Part shown: one piece after another, positions 1 through 10,605 of the stretch | Numbering within the stretch: position 1 is the stretch's first letter | Layout of the letters: each line of letters opens with the position of its first letter | NCBI GenBank assembly: GCA_022925895.1 | Contig: JAKSYS010000227.1 | Location: forward strand, 1-64,000 | Source: Fragilaria crotonensis | Lineage: Eukaryota; Bacillariophyta; Fragilariophyceae; Fragilariales; Fragilariaceae | Length of the DNA: 64,000 nucleotides | Direction: 5' to 3' | Program-made: the position numbers and the translations under genes | The notes under the pieces: model-generated | Told to the model about the DNA's origin: nothing | The model's database searches: none | What the model saw: the letters and a program-made list of their open reading frames with translations, nothing else

Positions 1-738
1 TGACCATCGTATCATAACCATACTTCTTGTAGTAGTTGTAGATAGATGTGACCGATTTGACACCGGGGTCCTCCTCAGGCTTGAAGCCAGAAACCCCTAG
101 CGATGCCTTGTGCCAATCCATGATGCGACCGACGAACGGTGAAATGAGAGTGACTCCGACTTCGGCACAAGCAATCGCTTGCGCAATGGAGAAGATAAGG
201 GTCAGGTTGCAGGTGATTCCTTCCTTCTCGAGAACTTCGGCAGCCTTGATCCCCTCCCACGTAGCGGCAATCTTGATAAGAATGCGGCTCTTGTCAATTC
301 CTTTTTCTTTGTAGAGCTCGATAAGTCTTCGGGCCTTTGCAATAGTAGCCTTGGTATCGAAAGAGAGACGGGCATCTACTTCAGTAGACACATATCCTGG
401 AACCTTGGTCGTGATCTCGGCACCGAAGTTGACGGCGCATCGATCCTGCGAAGAGCGTCGTTTGCGGTCAGCATTGTGAAATGAAACCTATGACGCATGC
501 TTGGGTTTGTACTACTTACCATGATGGATGCCAGGTCTCCATCGCCGTGCTTGATCGCATCATCGATGAGATGACTAAACTTTGGCATAGTGGCTGCCTT
601 GTAGATGAGACTTGGGTTGGTTGTAGCATCCTGGGGCTTCAGACGCTCAATGGCATCGACATCGCCAGTGTCGGCAACGACTATGGTGAAGTCTTTAAGC
701 TGTTCGTATTGCGACATGTTTGATCGTTTTGTACTCAT
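1..738 (-). CDS. TAL: Transaldolase, 5' part with one intron; gene continues beyond the left edge
   Basis: Transaldolase moves a dihydroxyacetone unit between sugar phosphates in the non-oxidative pentose phosphate pathway. The N-terminus reads [20 protein letters not shown] followed by TNPSLI, as in the TalB family. Exon 1 is 520-738; a 74-nt GT-AG intron (446-519, donor GTAAGT) separates phase-0 exons; exon 2 runs from 445 off the window. Exon 2 carries [19 protein letters not shown], the Schiff-base lysine in [19 protein letters not shown] and [10 protein letters not shown], all family hallmarks in the expected order. Two starts are possible, ATG at 738 or at 717; the second gives the length closest to bacterial TalB. 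There is no obvious targeting peptide, so a cytosolic enzyme is likely. The C-terminus is not visible. Confidence 0.95.
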
Positions 739-1724
739 TATGCGCTCTTCTCGCGTTGCAGACCAAAGCACCAATGGGAACCTCAAAGCGCGACCACAGT
801 TGTTATTCGTTTGTAGTTTGTGAATTGAGTGTTGTGACCCCACCTCGAATACTACTTGTAGCTACTAGCTAGACACTAGTATTAGCGTTGTAAATCCGAA
901 GACGGGAGTCCTCGATGCTCGGCGTACCCGAGTACAAGTACCAGGTACCTTCGAAGAATCTTTGTTGCGGTGCCGTTTGTTCCACGAAAATCTTGTTGGA
1001 AGATCGCGAAGGAGTGATACTTATGGAGATGTCATAGTGATCGCTGTAGACTGTGAACGTGTTTTGGTACTCCGGATCCCCCCAGAGTATCATACTATAG
1101 TGTTCTCGTCCATTATATTTTTATACCAGATCGCACCCGTTCAGGAAAGAGGGGTTCGGGTTGTGCTGTCAGGGACGAGCTATGTATACGAGTTATTCAC
1201 ACCCATAAATGTCTACTGTGTACGTTATAGGATACAGCGATTGCAGTTAAACTGTGGTACTGAGTGATCATACTGCAATTGGGCGTACGAACACGTCGTA
1301 TGCATACGTCGAACTATGCATACACAGTATGCATACGTCGCTGCCTCTTAAGTATGCCCACAACGCATACTGTACACGGCGGCGCGAACATAAAACTGAG
1401 GCGCATCACGCATCACGCATCTCGCATCACGCATCACTCATCAGTGCAAAAAGGACACAACGAGTCTACGTAGACCGTCTGCCCGGAGATAGACCGCTCC
1501 CAAGTATGAATACTTTCCGGATTTCTTGGTCAACCAAATATCCCTGTTGTTCATAGAAGAAAGTGCCAAAACCTTCATCGTCAACGGATCCAGTGTGTGT
1601 GGATGCGAACACTTTCGCTGGGGCCAAGTAATCCACCTTACAGCGTAAGCGCAGAGCGCACGACACCCCAGCTAGTCGCACCTCTGAGATGCACTTCTTA
1701 CCAACCATTTGGACCTCGGATATC
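739..1724. other. Intergenic region, upstream of transaldolase
   Basis: No gene I can support. It should hold the transaldolase promoter and the 3' end of the next minus-strand gene. It contains repeated palindromic TATGCATA blocks near 1297-1336 and a short tandem repeat at 1403-1444. A minus-strand open frame at 1466-1759 is too weak to call. Confidence 0.6.
1403..1444. repeat. 7-bp tandem repeat, unit GCATCAC, six copies
   Basis: Six successive 7-bp units: GCATCAC twice, GCATCTC, GCATCAC twice, then TCATCAG. It is a short microsatellite in non-coding sequence. Confidence 0.9.
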
Positions 1725-4214
1725 TTAACACTTCGTCCAGTCAAGCCCCAGTTGTTCAAGCTGGTCGATGCGTTGTTTCGTCAAACGCGACGGGAGTTCG
1801 TTTTCTTGCAGACGCTGGTAGAAGCGTAGTTGTTCAGTTGTCCAACGAGAGCGCGTCGTTTGGCCGATGTCACGGTGGCCGTTCTTTTCTGCAAGTTTTT
1901 CCAGCTCAGCCACTCGCTCATCCCAGACCACGTCAAATGCACGACGATAAAATTCGACATCGTCCATTTCAAGCGACAGTCCAATCTCTTGCAGCTCCTG
2001 GACTTTCTGTCTCGGTAGTTCATGACTTTTATAGGCTTGCCGTTGGCGGTTGACCCAGTCTCCAAGTTGCGGGTTGCTGGACAATGACACTGGAACGAAA
2101 CAATGCTTGTGTGCGTATTGAAAGTGCGTTAGTGCCTGAGTCATCATCATCCATACCTCGCCATCGTCAAGGAGCGCATGGTCGACTCTAAAGTCGAATT
2201 CAATCTCCTTGAGCATCCGAATCCGTTCTTTGTTGAGAGGCGTGGCAGTACCTTGTGAAGACTTTCTATATTGTTGGCGCTGATTGCTCGCCCAGAGTGC
2301 GAGCCGAGGAAAGACGGTCGAGGGAACAACGCAGTGGCCATTCACGTTCGCAAAATCTTGCAGTTCCTTGTATCGCAGCTGCCATGTCAATTCTTCCAGC
2401 ATATCATTCTGTTTGCGAAGCTTCAATCCCTCGTCTGTTATGATATCTTGGTTTAACGTGACGAGGGATGACGGTCGTCCTACGACATTAGTATCCGCAC
2501 TTCGGCCAGCTGGAGGTTCTCGGTTCTCGGCACTGGAGAAATCGAATCCCAAATTTCTCAACGCCTCGTAATGAACTTCGCTTATACCATCAGGGCTATT
2601 TTGCTGTTGCAAATCGTTGAAACGCTCATATTGTTCGTCGATCCACCGAGCTATCTGACCTACACGCGTTTTTCCATTCAAAAAATCACGTCTTCCCCTC
2701 TTGAACCGATGGTATGCATACCACCATTCGAATTCGGATTGAATTGGATCAACAGAGATAGCTTGGAAGAAGCCGAGATCCTCTAGTTCTTTGACACGGT
2801 CGTTACTCAGAAGCATAGGGCTCCCTTCAACGACTTCATCGCATCTAATCAATTTGTATTCACTGTTGAGTCGAATGCTGAGGGAATACAATGACTCACT
2901 TCCCACCAATATTTGGCAAGAAGGCAGAATTTTAAGATTGCCACAGTCAAAGTAGTAAGATTTGATAGCATCCAATACATCACTCCATTCAATCAACAAC
3001 TCAGAAGCATCAACATCGGGTGGTGTCAAGTCGGGCAGAGGTCGCTTGGATTCAAAGAAAGCAACCCCCTGCAAACTTTTCACGCGAAATCCCGTCAATA
3101 AAACAGGAAGCTCGCCCTTGTAAGGGGTGTCTCCCCGAAGAATGTCGTACATTCTCCACTGCTCCCAAGCCCACAGCGTCAGAGAGGGACTCATGACACG
3201 TTCTTGCGAAGCACTCAGCATCGTCCATTCTTTGAGGTTATTGTTCCATGCAACATCCCAGGAGTTCTGTACAGTTCGCAGCGGTCGTTGATATGGAATA
3301 ATGCCCGCATCGACTAAAGCTTCGATTCGCTCAGACGTGAGGGTATTCGGTAGACCTTCACATCGTCGAACATATTGGTACCGTTGTCGCCACATCCAAG
3401 TTCTGAGGGTTGGCTCCATTCTTCCCTCTCTGGTGGCGTCTCTCCATTCATTCAAACGTTGGAGGAAGAGCTGAGGACGCCTGCCCTTACCAAGAAATCT
3501 CCATTTCATGCCCAATTTGGTCAATTCTTTCACAAATTCAAAGGGTGCTGTCGTCTTCAAATTCTCGTCCTCGAACAACGATCGAAGCCAGTACAGGAAC
3601 GAGCCTAGCTTTACTGTTTCATCACCCACACATACTTTATATCTATATGGCACATCAATATGTCCATGTTTGTCCTTGAAGTCGCGAATCAATTCAAGTC
3701 GTAGGTTCCAAAACTCGGGTGACCTTAGAAGGCGTCGACTAGAGGGTCGCTTGGTTTGCAGCATCATCGGAGGTAGCACTGCTGGTGCCTCTTGCATTGT
3801 TTGTTCCATCATTCTCAGTCGCTGAATCTCATCCGTCGCTCCTGGCCACACTTCTTCGTCTTCTTCTGTGCCCCAAAGATTACTCTCGACTCCATCAGAA
3901 TCGTGCTGGAAATCGAACGGTACCGTAGGATCCTTGACGACAGCTCGCGTCGTTGAATCAGATTCAGGTTGGGTCCGCTTCTCCTGACCAATACCCTGAC
4001 TAGAATCGGATGTGGCCAATGACCAAAGGTCATCCTCATGATCCTCTTCAGAGTTCCAAAGATCGGATAAGTCGTCGTCGTGATCGCTTGTCGACGTCGA
4101 GGCTAAGAGGGTTGATGATGCAATTCTCTGGTGCAGTACTAATCGTGATGCAGCAGCATATGCGTCTGCAGAGTAGGTACTCCCGAGTGCTGCTATTCTG
4201 AAATTGCAGCGCAA
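1725..4214 (-). CDS. Helicase-associated (HA) domain repeat protein; start unresolved
   Basis: An open frame of about 829 codons. The acidic N-terminal part carries two similar blocks, DLWNSEEDHEDDLW and NLWGTEEDEEVW. The rest has several diverged modules of the pattern W..R...L..F...HGH..VP.....LG.W...QR......L....R...L..IGF, for example around residues 160-240 and in three copies across the last 220 residues. These look like helicase-associated domains (PF03457 type), often found in diatoms without any helicase. I see no helicase motifs here. The first in-frame ATG is only at 3812; the frame stays open to 4214 where the codon is TTG. A different frame begins with ATG at 4260 and encodes a signal-like MMRFTAILCLPYLALQF, so a missed intron or an indel near 4200 may join it on. 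The function is unknown. Confidence 0.75.
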   Translation of the reverse strand: MRCNFRIAALGSTYSADAYAAASRLVLHQRIASSTLLASTSTSDHDDDLSDLWNSEEDHEDDLWSLATSDSSQGIGQEKRTQPESDSTTRAVVKDPTVPFDFQHDSDGVESNLWGTEEDEEVWPGATDEIQRLRMMEQTMQEAPAVLPPMMLQTKRPSSRRLLRSPEFWNLRLELIRDFKDKHGHIDVPYRYKVCVGDETVKLGSFLYWLRSLFEDENLKTTAPFEFVKELTKLGMKWRFLGKGRRPQLFLQRLNEWRDATREGRMEPTLRTWMWRQRYQYVRRCEGLPNTLTSERIEALVDAGIIPYQRPLRTVQNSWDVAWNNNLKEWTMLSASQERVMSPSLTLWAWEQWRMYDILRGDTPYKGELPVLLTGFRVKSLQGVAFFESKRPLPDLTPPDVDASELLIEWSDVLDAIKSYYFDCGNLKILPSCQILVGSESLYSLSIRLNSEYKLIRCDEVVEGSPMLLSNDRVKELEDLGFFQAISVDPIQSEFEWWYAYHRFKRGRRDFLNGKTRVGQIARWIDEQYERFNDLQQQNSPDGISEVHYEALRNLGFDFSSAENREPPAGRSADTNVVGRPSSLVTLNQDIITDEGLKLRKQNDMLEELTWQLRYKELQDFANVNGHCVVPSTVFPRLALWASNQRQQYRKSSQGTATPLNKERIRMLKEIEFDFRVDHALLDDGEVWMMMTQALTHFQYAHKHCFVPVSLSSNPQLGDWVNRQRQAYKSHELPRQKVQELQEIGLSLEMDDVEFYRRAFDVVWDERVAELEKLAEKNGHRDIGQTTRSRWTTEQLRFYQRLQENELPSRLTKQRIDQLEQLGLDWTKC

Positions 4215-4260
4215 GATAAGGTAAGCATAGGATAGCGGTGAAACGCATCATGAGGAACAC

Positions 4261-5189
4261 ATAATTGCTATGTCAAAACGAACAAAAACAGGGATTGATG
4301 GTTGATGGCATCAGGCTAGACGCTACCACCACTACAAGTTACAAGTACCGGTTGACTACACGGACAATGGACAGCCTTCAGAATCGTCTGTCCTCCTCCT
4401 ATCCTACGTCGTCTCAGTACTCAGTCCTCCCTGCACCTACTAGCATATGCATGTTCATTGTACCGCCAATGGTACTACTACCAGTAGTACCAGAACTCTA
4501 TCAGGCGCTTACTACCTAGTCGTATACGTACAGTACATACGGAATGTTCGAAACATCCCGTTATTAGTGCAGTACGGAATAACCTGTACAAGTACGGAGT
4601 AGTAGTTCTATTTTGCACAGCATTATTAAGCCATGGCAAGGTGAAGGCCACCACCACCTCTGTGGATTACTAGTCGTAAGCCAGAGCTCCGGAGTACGCA
4701 GTACGGTACGTCGCAAGTATGATGGGCGAGCTAGGCTGTAGCCCAAGTTTGAGCCGATAGATAGCCTATCGGATCACTGGATCTATCGGCTCCATGCTTA
4801 CTGACACTATTACGATGTTAGGTCGTAGGCACGGGCCGAGAAATTGAAGGTCACGACACCACCGTTGACACAAGCCATACGTTCGTAGAATCCGAAATCC
4901 AATGCACGAGGAAGCCTTCAGCAGCGACCGTAAGTCACTTGACTTGTATGGCTTCGGCGCATGAAGGACCTGATTGACAGTGAGTTCACAATCCTGAAAG
5001 TGTATTGAGCACGTTTCCTTGATCATTGCTTGCATCCGACACCAGCGCCTCAACCACATGAAAAGCATAGTATTGTAACACAATTCTGAAAAATAGATTT
5101 TCGCACGAATTCTGAGTCCAGTGGCAAAGGCGATGGTATGACGGTTGGATCTGTGGTGGAACAACCGATGCCGATCGTGTGTCTCTTTC
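4261..5189. other. Intergenic region between HA protein and mitochondrial carrier
   Basis: No supported gene. It is rich in GTAC and TACCGGT-like motifs and contains a strong hairpin at 4751-4792. It should hold the promoter of the upstream minus-strand gene and the 3' UTR of the carrier gene. Confidence 0.6.
4751..4792. repeat. Perfect 12-bp inverted repeat with an alternative inner stem
   Basis: Arm GAGCCGATAGAT (4751-4762) pairs with ATCTATCGGCTC (4781-4792) across an 18-nt loop. Inside it, CCGATAG (4754-4760) can instead pair with CTATCGG at 4766-4772, so the two stems exclude each other. Role unknown. Confidence 0.8.
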
Positions 5190-6140
5190 TCAAGCATCAC
5201 GTATAGTATCTTGAAACCATGCGTATACCACCATACTAACACCATTTGCCACGAACGACCTTGATGCTCCCGGTCCGAATCCTCGATAAAGCCCCCGGAT
5301 CCCTTCTTTCCGATAGATACCCTTCATCACCACCCATGTTGCATTCTTCATATTTTGGTATTTGCCAGTCGTATCAGATTGCAATACGGATTTTGTTGTC
5401 TCGATGGGAAAGGCGACACACCATGCCGCTGTTGCACAGACGCCGCCTTTGAAGAACGGTCCGATTAGGGGGGCATTTATGACGTCTGGGATATAACGGA
5501 CAGAGTAGTCGACGAGAATAAAGAAACTGCCCAACAAACCCATTGTTCGCATCAAAGTTGCAGAGAAGCCATGATATAAATGAGTGATGTTGGAGACTGG
5601 TGATTGGATAAACGATTGCACTAACGATTGCCCCTTGGAGGCTCCGATGGAATCTCCGAACACACTTTTCCCGATTTGTTGTCGAACCTTGATGAAATCG
5701 AGCGGCGATTCGATTGTCGCCCGGGCGAAAGCGGCTGCCATGGCGGCAATCACGACACTGGGACGTAACCCTCCAGTGTAAGGTATTGGTTCATGTAAGA
5801 TAGGGATATGTTCGCAAGAGGCGTAGGCTCCAGAGTAGGCGCTAAACAGGACGCCGCGGTAGGCCATGCTGCCCGCAAGTGGTGGTAGGAAGCCCCGGTA
5901 GAATCCGCGAATACCTTCGGTCTTCCAAACATTGCGAACGACATACGTGAAGGATGCGCTCTTGTACGCAGCCTCTGCCTGTAGTTTGGTCTTAATGCAA
6001 TCGAGTGGATGCCCGACAATCGGACTGACGAGACCAAAGACAGCCCCACTGATGAAGCCGAGAAAGGCTTCCTGCAAAGATGATCCGGATCCGGCAATTG
6101 CACCTCTGAGATGCCTATCTATCGGCTTTTCCGAGGACAT
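5190..6140 (-). CDS. Mitochondrial carrier family protein
   Basis: A 316-residue transporter of the mitochondrial carrier (SLC25) family, the usual length. All three repeats keep the P-x-[DE]-x-x-[KR] signature: GHPLDCIKTKLQ, ESPLDFIKVRQQ and AFPIETTKSVLQ. The first and third repeats also show the matching GFYRGF and GLYRGF segments. Such carriers exchange metabolites across the inner mitochondrial membrane; the substrate cannot be told from sequence alone. The frame is open to a GTG just upstream, so I take the ATG at 6140. It is divergent from NIP7, and the 430 bp between them should contain both promoters. Confidence 0.93.
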   Translation of the reverse strand: MSSEKPIDRHLRGAIAGSGSSLQEAFLGFISGAVFGLVSPIVGHPLDCIKTKLQAEAAYKSASFTYVVRNVWKTEGIRGFYRGFLPPLAGSMAYRGVLFSAYSGAYASCEHIPILHEPIPYTGGLRPSVVIAAMAAAFARATIESPLDFIKVRQQIGKSVFGDSIGASKGQSLVQSFIQSPVSNITHLYHGFSATLMRTMGLLGSFFILVDYSVRYIPDVINAPLIGPFFKGGVCATAAWCVAFPIETTKSVLQSDTTGKYQNMKNATWVVMKGIYRKEGIRGLYRGFGPGASRSFVANGVSMVVYAWFQDTIRDA

Positions 6141-6570
6141 CACGTTTTTATACAGCTGCTTGTTGCGTTTTTGTTGATGGCAATTGAATGCTTTTGTAAT
6201 GAATTATGATACACTTATTCCGATTGTTTCCCTCTGTTTCATCGGCACATCGTTGTCAGATTGCTGTGCATGAAGGACGCTTCAGATCGAGGGACGTTTC
6301 ACGATGGAACTGCGTAACGGATCGTGGAAAAAACGGTCACAGCGGTCGGCGTCTACGTCTGGCCGTTGACCGTCGCCTAACGCTTCACCAACCAAATTCA
6401 CGTTCGACCATGCACCATGCAACCATCATGCATCATGCAATCATGTATTGTGCCACATTTCGAATAGAGTTCAATCCAGCTCCAATCTGTACAGCTTTTT
6501 TCGTCGCAATCATCGCTTCCTCATTCCTCACACCAAGATATCGCATAGCCTGCAGCATACCTTATAGAGA
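6141..6570. promoter_or_regulatory. Divergent intergenic region between carrier and NIP7
   Basis: Non-coding stretch between two divergent starts. A run of CATGCA-type repeats lies at about 6410-6445 (CATGCACCATGCAACCATCATGCATCATGC in pieces). No core promoter element can be named with confidence. Confidence 0.5.
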
Positions 6571-7116
6571 ATGAGACCACTCACAGAAGATGAAACTCGA
6601 ACATTGTTTATTAAACTCTCCGAATACATTGGCAAATCCGTCGAACGCATGATCAATCGCAGTGATGAGCGTCATTCCTTCCGTCTGTTGAAGGATCGAG
6701 TGTACTACATATCCGAAACGCTCATGAAGGCTGCGAATTCTATTCGGCGGGAAGATTTGCTGGCCGCCGGTATTTGCATGGGGAAATTCACAAAATCAGG
6801 AAAGTTCCGACTGCACATTACGGCACTCGAATACTTGTCACAATACGCAAAGTATAAGGTATGGGTCAAACCCAGCGCGGAAATGAGCTTCCTATACGGC
6901 AATCATGTCACTAAGAATGGATTAGCACGCATGACGGAAAGTATTCCGCAGTATGCTGGTGTTGTTGTCTACAGCATGTCGGATATTGCGTTGGGATTTG
7001 GCGTGGCGGCGCATTCGACCGATCACTGCCAAACGTTGGACCCGACGGGGAATGTCGTGCTGCACCAGGCAGATATTGGAGAGTACTTGCGCGGGATCGA
7101 AGACGATATGTTTTAA
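6571..7116 (+). CDS. NIP7: 60S ribosome biogenesis factor NIP7
   Basis: A 181-residue protein colinear with human and yeast NIP7 (about 180 residues). It begins [20 protein letters not shown] as in the family, and keeps [44 protein letters not shown] and [18 protein letters not shown], the last being its PUA domain. NIP7 acts in the nucleolus in 27S pre-rRNA processing and 60S assembly. Single exon. Its stop is 83 bp from the convergent RPT1 stop. Confidence 0.97.
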   Translation: MRPLTEDETRTLFIKLSEYIGKSVERMINRSDERHSFRLLKDRVYYISETLMKAANSIRREDLLAAGICMGKFTKSGKFRLHITALEYLSQYAKYKVWVKPSAEMSFLYGNHVTKNGLARMTESIPQYAGVVVYSMSDIALGFGVAAHSTDHCQTLDPTGNVVLHQADIGEYLRGIEDDMF

Positions 7117-7199
7117 CTAAACTATTGCAAACGTTTATTTTGAAGATCGTTGATCACGTGCAACATCGCTAATTTTGTAGCCTTGACCTCCTTCGGCAT

Positions 7200-8675
7200 C
7201 TAGTTGTAAACCATATACTTGGGTGTCGAGCTGAACTTCTTGTATCCTTTCACCACCTTGTTGACTGAATCCAAGAAATCTTTCTCCGATACTGACTTCC
7301 GTCTCGCTCGAATGGCAAACATGCCAGCTTCGGTGCAGACTGAACGAAGTTCGGCTCCGGTAGTATTTGGGCACAAACGGCCGATAAGCTCAAAACGAAT
7401 GTCACGATCACAGTTCATGCGTTTGGAGTGAATCTTTAGAATATGCCCACGACCCTCCAAGTCAGGCAACCCAAATTCGACCTTACGATCCAAACGACCG
7501 GGACGCAATAGAGCAGGGTCGAGTGTATCTGGACGATTCGTTGCCATTAGTACCTTGATGTTACCACGTGCGTCGAATCCATCAAGCTCGGTGACAATCT
7601 GGAGCATTGTGCGCTGAACTTCATTATCGGAACCGTTTTCATCGGCGGCCGTTCGAGCGCCTCCGATCGCGTCAATCTCATCGAAAAAGACAATGCACGC
7701 ACGTTTGGATCGAGCCATGGTGAATAGTTCACGAACCATTCGGGCTCCCTCGCCGACGTATTTTTGCACCAATTCACTTCCAATGACACGAATGAAGCAC
7801 GCATCGGTCCTATTTGCCACGGCGCGAGCACTGAGAGTCTTCCCAGTTCCGGGTGGCCCATAGAGGAGCACACCTTTGGGAGGATCAATCCCGAGAGTTA
7901 CAAATCGTTCGGGATGCAACAGAGGTGTCTCCAGGACTTCTCTCAACTTTTCCATGGCATCCTTGGCACCACCGACATCATCATATGTGACGTCTGGCTT
8001 ATCTTCGACAGTCATGAGCGAGACGGTGGGATCAATCTTGGGTGGAAGTGGAATTTGAATGGAATACTTGGATCGATCGACACCGACTCTCATGCCCTCT
8101 TCAATGTCAGTCGGAGCCACTTTTTCACCCAATCCTACAACAAATTTCGCAATTTGTTTGACATTAATGACGTATTTGCTGCTTACGGCGGTCGCTCCCG
8201 CATTGGCACCAGCACCACCTTCCTCAGGAGCATCACCGGCAATAATTTTCGTACAACGAGCCACTTGCAACGGGGCTTCTTCACTCATCATTTGCTTGTC
8301 ACCTACCAAATCCCATTGAGATGGTTGGCTGAGACCCGTGTCGCTCTCTTTGATACCAATCAAATCTTTGACAGTCTGTTGATGCGTTTTAATTTCTTCC
8401 TCCAACGTTTTGATGGCCTTTGTATAAGGTCCTAAACCGTAGGATTTCAGGAGCGCAATATCGCCCTCGTCAAGAGGTGGTGGAGCGTCTTCTTTTTCTT
8501 CCTGTCATTGAACAAAGAAGGTGCAGATCGAGGTAGGAACAGGAAATCGATGGTGGCAGCGCAACGTTAGTAATCACACCTTCGGCTAGCACAAGATACT
8601 GGGTCATCGCACAACTGTGTTACTTACACCATCGTAGTCGTTCTTGTTTGTTGTCTGACATTCACCGGCACTCAT
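7200..8675 (-). CDS. RPT1: 26S proteasome regulatory ATPase RPT1 (PSMC2), two exons
   Basis: AAA+ subunit of the 19S base ring that unfolds substrates for the 20S proteasome. Exon 1 is 8628-8675 (16 codons); a 126-nt intron (8502-8627, donor GTAAGT) is phase 0; exon 2 is 7200-8501. The product is about 449 residues. RPT1-specific segments include [23 protein letters not shown]-like [27 protein letters not shown] and [20 protein letters not shown]. Walker A is GPPGTGKT, Walker [10 protein letters not shown], and SRH residues include [21 protein letters not shown]. The C-terminus ends in YMVYN. An Ala/Gly insert ([12 protein letters not shown]) lies between the coiled coil and OB region and is absent from the human protein. 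Confidence 0.97.
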
Positions 8676-9259
8676 GATAGCTATACTTGCTGTCTAGATA
8701 GATGCAATGGCGGGGGAGAGGGAACTAGGAGTGTGCTTGAATGGAAATCAATCAGAAATAGCAGAATGATGTTGTTATGGTTGACTCGAGTCTGCAATAC
8801 TGTACCTGGTACTTGTACTCGTACTCCGCTTACTGTCCGCGCTCACTGTGCGAACAAGGCAACGTGAAGAAGTGCAAGGATGCACATCGAATCAGGCGAA
8901 ACTCGGACGGAATCAAGAATCATGATTTTCACCTTTGAACCAATGGAGACGCAGGCAAAAGGGTGACCCATGAGTTCGAGGCAGGACGGCACTACGACGT
9001 GTGCCTCGTTTGTTTACAGACAAATGCAATTCAAAATATTAGGTATACATGTTTATATTTATGTCAATGTTAAATGTAGTTTATCAACGGAAAAGTCCCA
9101 CCCGCCGTTAAGGCAGTTACGTTCATGCACTACAAGGTAATCAAGCGTCTTTCATAGAAAAGGCAGCAAGCCAACAACAAGATTGGACGTCTCTGACAAG
9201 ACTTGCAGCATTGCACTGAACAGGACGCTGCTTTCTTGTACATTGCCTGCATCTCAAAG
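8676..9259. promoter_or_regulatory. Divergent intergenic region between RPT1 and the ABHD17-like gene
   Basis: Non-coding sequence between two divergent starts. It includes a GTACC-rich patch near 8802-8826. I see no gene. Confidence 0.5.
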
Positions 9260-10551
9260 ATGTGCTGCTGTTGCCCACCAGCCATCAACGCTTTGTTTTG
9301 TTTGTGGTTCCAGAGTGGCTGCAGCAAAGGCAGTGTTGCCGGAGCATTGACATTTTTTCCTCCTGATCCTCCACTGTATAAGTTTGAACGATACAGCGCT
9401 GAGGGAGAACTCTTGCCGGAACCTAGCGAGGACGAAGGTGACGAAGCTGACGACAGAACTCCCGCTGAAGCCGCTAGCGATGAAGATCTAAGAGACAATG
9501 ACGAATTGATGGAAATTGTAGGACCAACGGGCCATGTCGCGCCGTTGGAAGAAAAACGCATGGACCGTGGTGACCGTAACGATGGCCAGTCGAAACCGCC
9601 ACCGTCTGCCGCGAAACAACTCACAGACCGCGCTCGCGAATCTCGCAAACGCGCCAAAGTGCGAAATCAGCGCGATCTGGCCGATGCTAAGGCTGGAGTG
9701 ACCTACCGGCTCTTGCTCGATCCTCGCCTGATGAGGTCGCCTTTGACAAGTAACGTCGGCACGGTAGACGCCGTCAAAATTCCCTCGACCCGAGGTGTCT
9801 ATGTGGCAGCACTCGTGTATCGAGTCCCTCGACCGACGTCACGAACCAAGACTATTGTTTACTCCCACGGCAATGCGACGGATATTGGTGCTATGTTTCC
9901 GATGCAATCGATTTTGGTGCAGTCCCTTGAAGCCAATGTCGTTTGTTATGATTATTCTGGCTACGGTGAAAGCGGCGGCGTCGCCGAAGAAAACAATACC
10001 TATTCCGATATCAAGGCTGTGTATAAGTATTGCGTCGAGCACGTCAGTCCGAATCCGTTGAACATTGTTTTGTACGGTCAATCTGTTGGATCTGGACCAG
10101 TGTGTCATTTGGCGTACAAGAACAAAGATGTGGGTGGAATGATTTTGCACTCTCCCTTTACCAGTGGCATGCGAGTTTTGACACCAAGCCGGTACGTCGT
10201 TTGTCCACACCAATGACCCACTTCCTTCACTTAAACTTGTTTGTTTCTTCAACTCACAATCGCGCCTCCCGTTCTGTCCATCCCAGTCTGTTGGCTTGCC
10301 TCGACATTTACAACAATGTTAGGCGCATCAAATACGTCCGATGCCCTGTTATGGTTATTCACGGAAAACGAGATGAAGAAGTTCATTTCCATCATGGCCT
10401 CGAAATGCACCACTCGGTGCCACAACAATACCAACGAGAACCATGGTGGGTTCCGGATCGAGGTCACAATGACATCACTGAAGGTCCAGGGAAAATGGCT
10501 GAATACATTCGCAGACTCCGATATTTCCTGCAGTCGATGGACGACGAATAG
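9260..10551 (+). CDS. ABHD17-type alpha/beta hydrolase (probable depalmitoylase), two exons
   Basis: Exon 1 is 9260-10191 and exon 2 10287-10551, joined across a 95-nt GT-AG intron; about 398 residues. The N-terminus MCCCCPPAINALFCLW with a following Cys matches the palmitoylated Cys cluster that anchors ABHD17 proteins to membranes, then FFPPDPPLY as in the family. The fold shows IVYSHGNATDIG (oxyanion region), the nucleophile elbow GQSVGSG, the acid in HGKRDEEVHFHHG and the base in DRGHND. Known relatives remove palmitate from proteins such as Ras. An acidic and basic insert of about 100 residues follows the N-terminus. The frame is open for 19 more codons upstream to an ATG at 9203, but the Cys cluster favours 9260. 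Confidence 0.88.
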
Positions 10552-10605
10552 TATAATTTTCTTTCCAATCTATCATTTTCCTTGATTCTAAGTTTTGCGA
10601 CCATG

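Noticed and set aside
1466-1759. Minus-strand frame of 97 codons with a GNAT-like FFYEQQGYLVD phrase
   Set aside because: No acetyl-CoA-binding motif, overlaps the end of the HA-domain gene, and there is no start or splice evidence.
4766-5245. 159-codon minus frame overlapping the carrier C-terminus
   Set aside because: It is out of frame with the carrier, Cys/Arg-rich and shows no domain.
9130-9657. 175-codon minus frame, Ser-rich
   Set aside because: Antisense shadow of the ABHD17-like gene, whose family motifs are clear on the plus strand.
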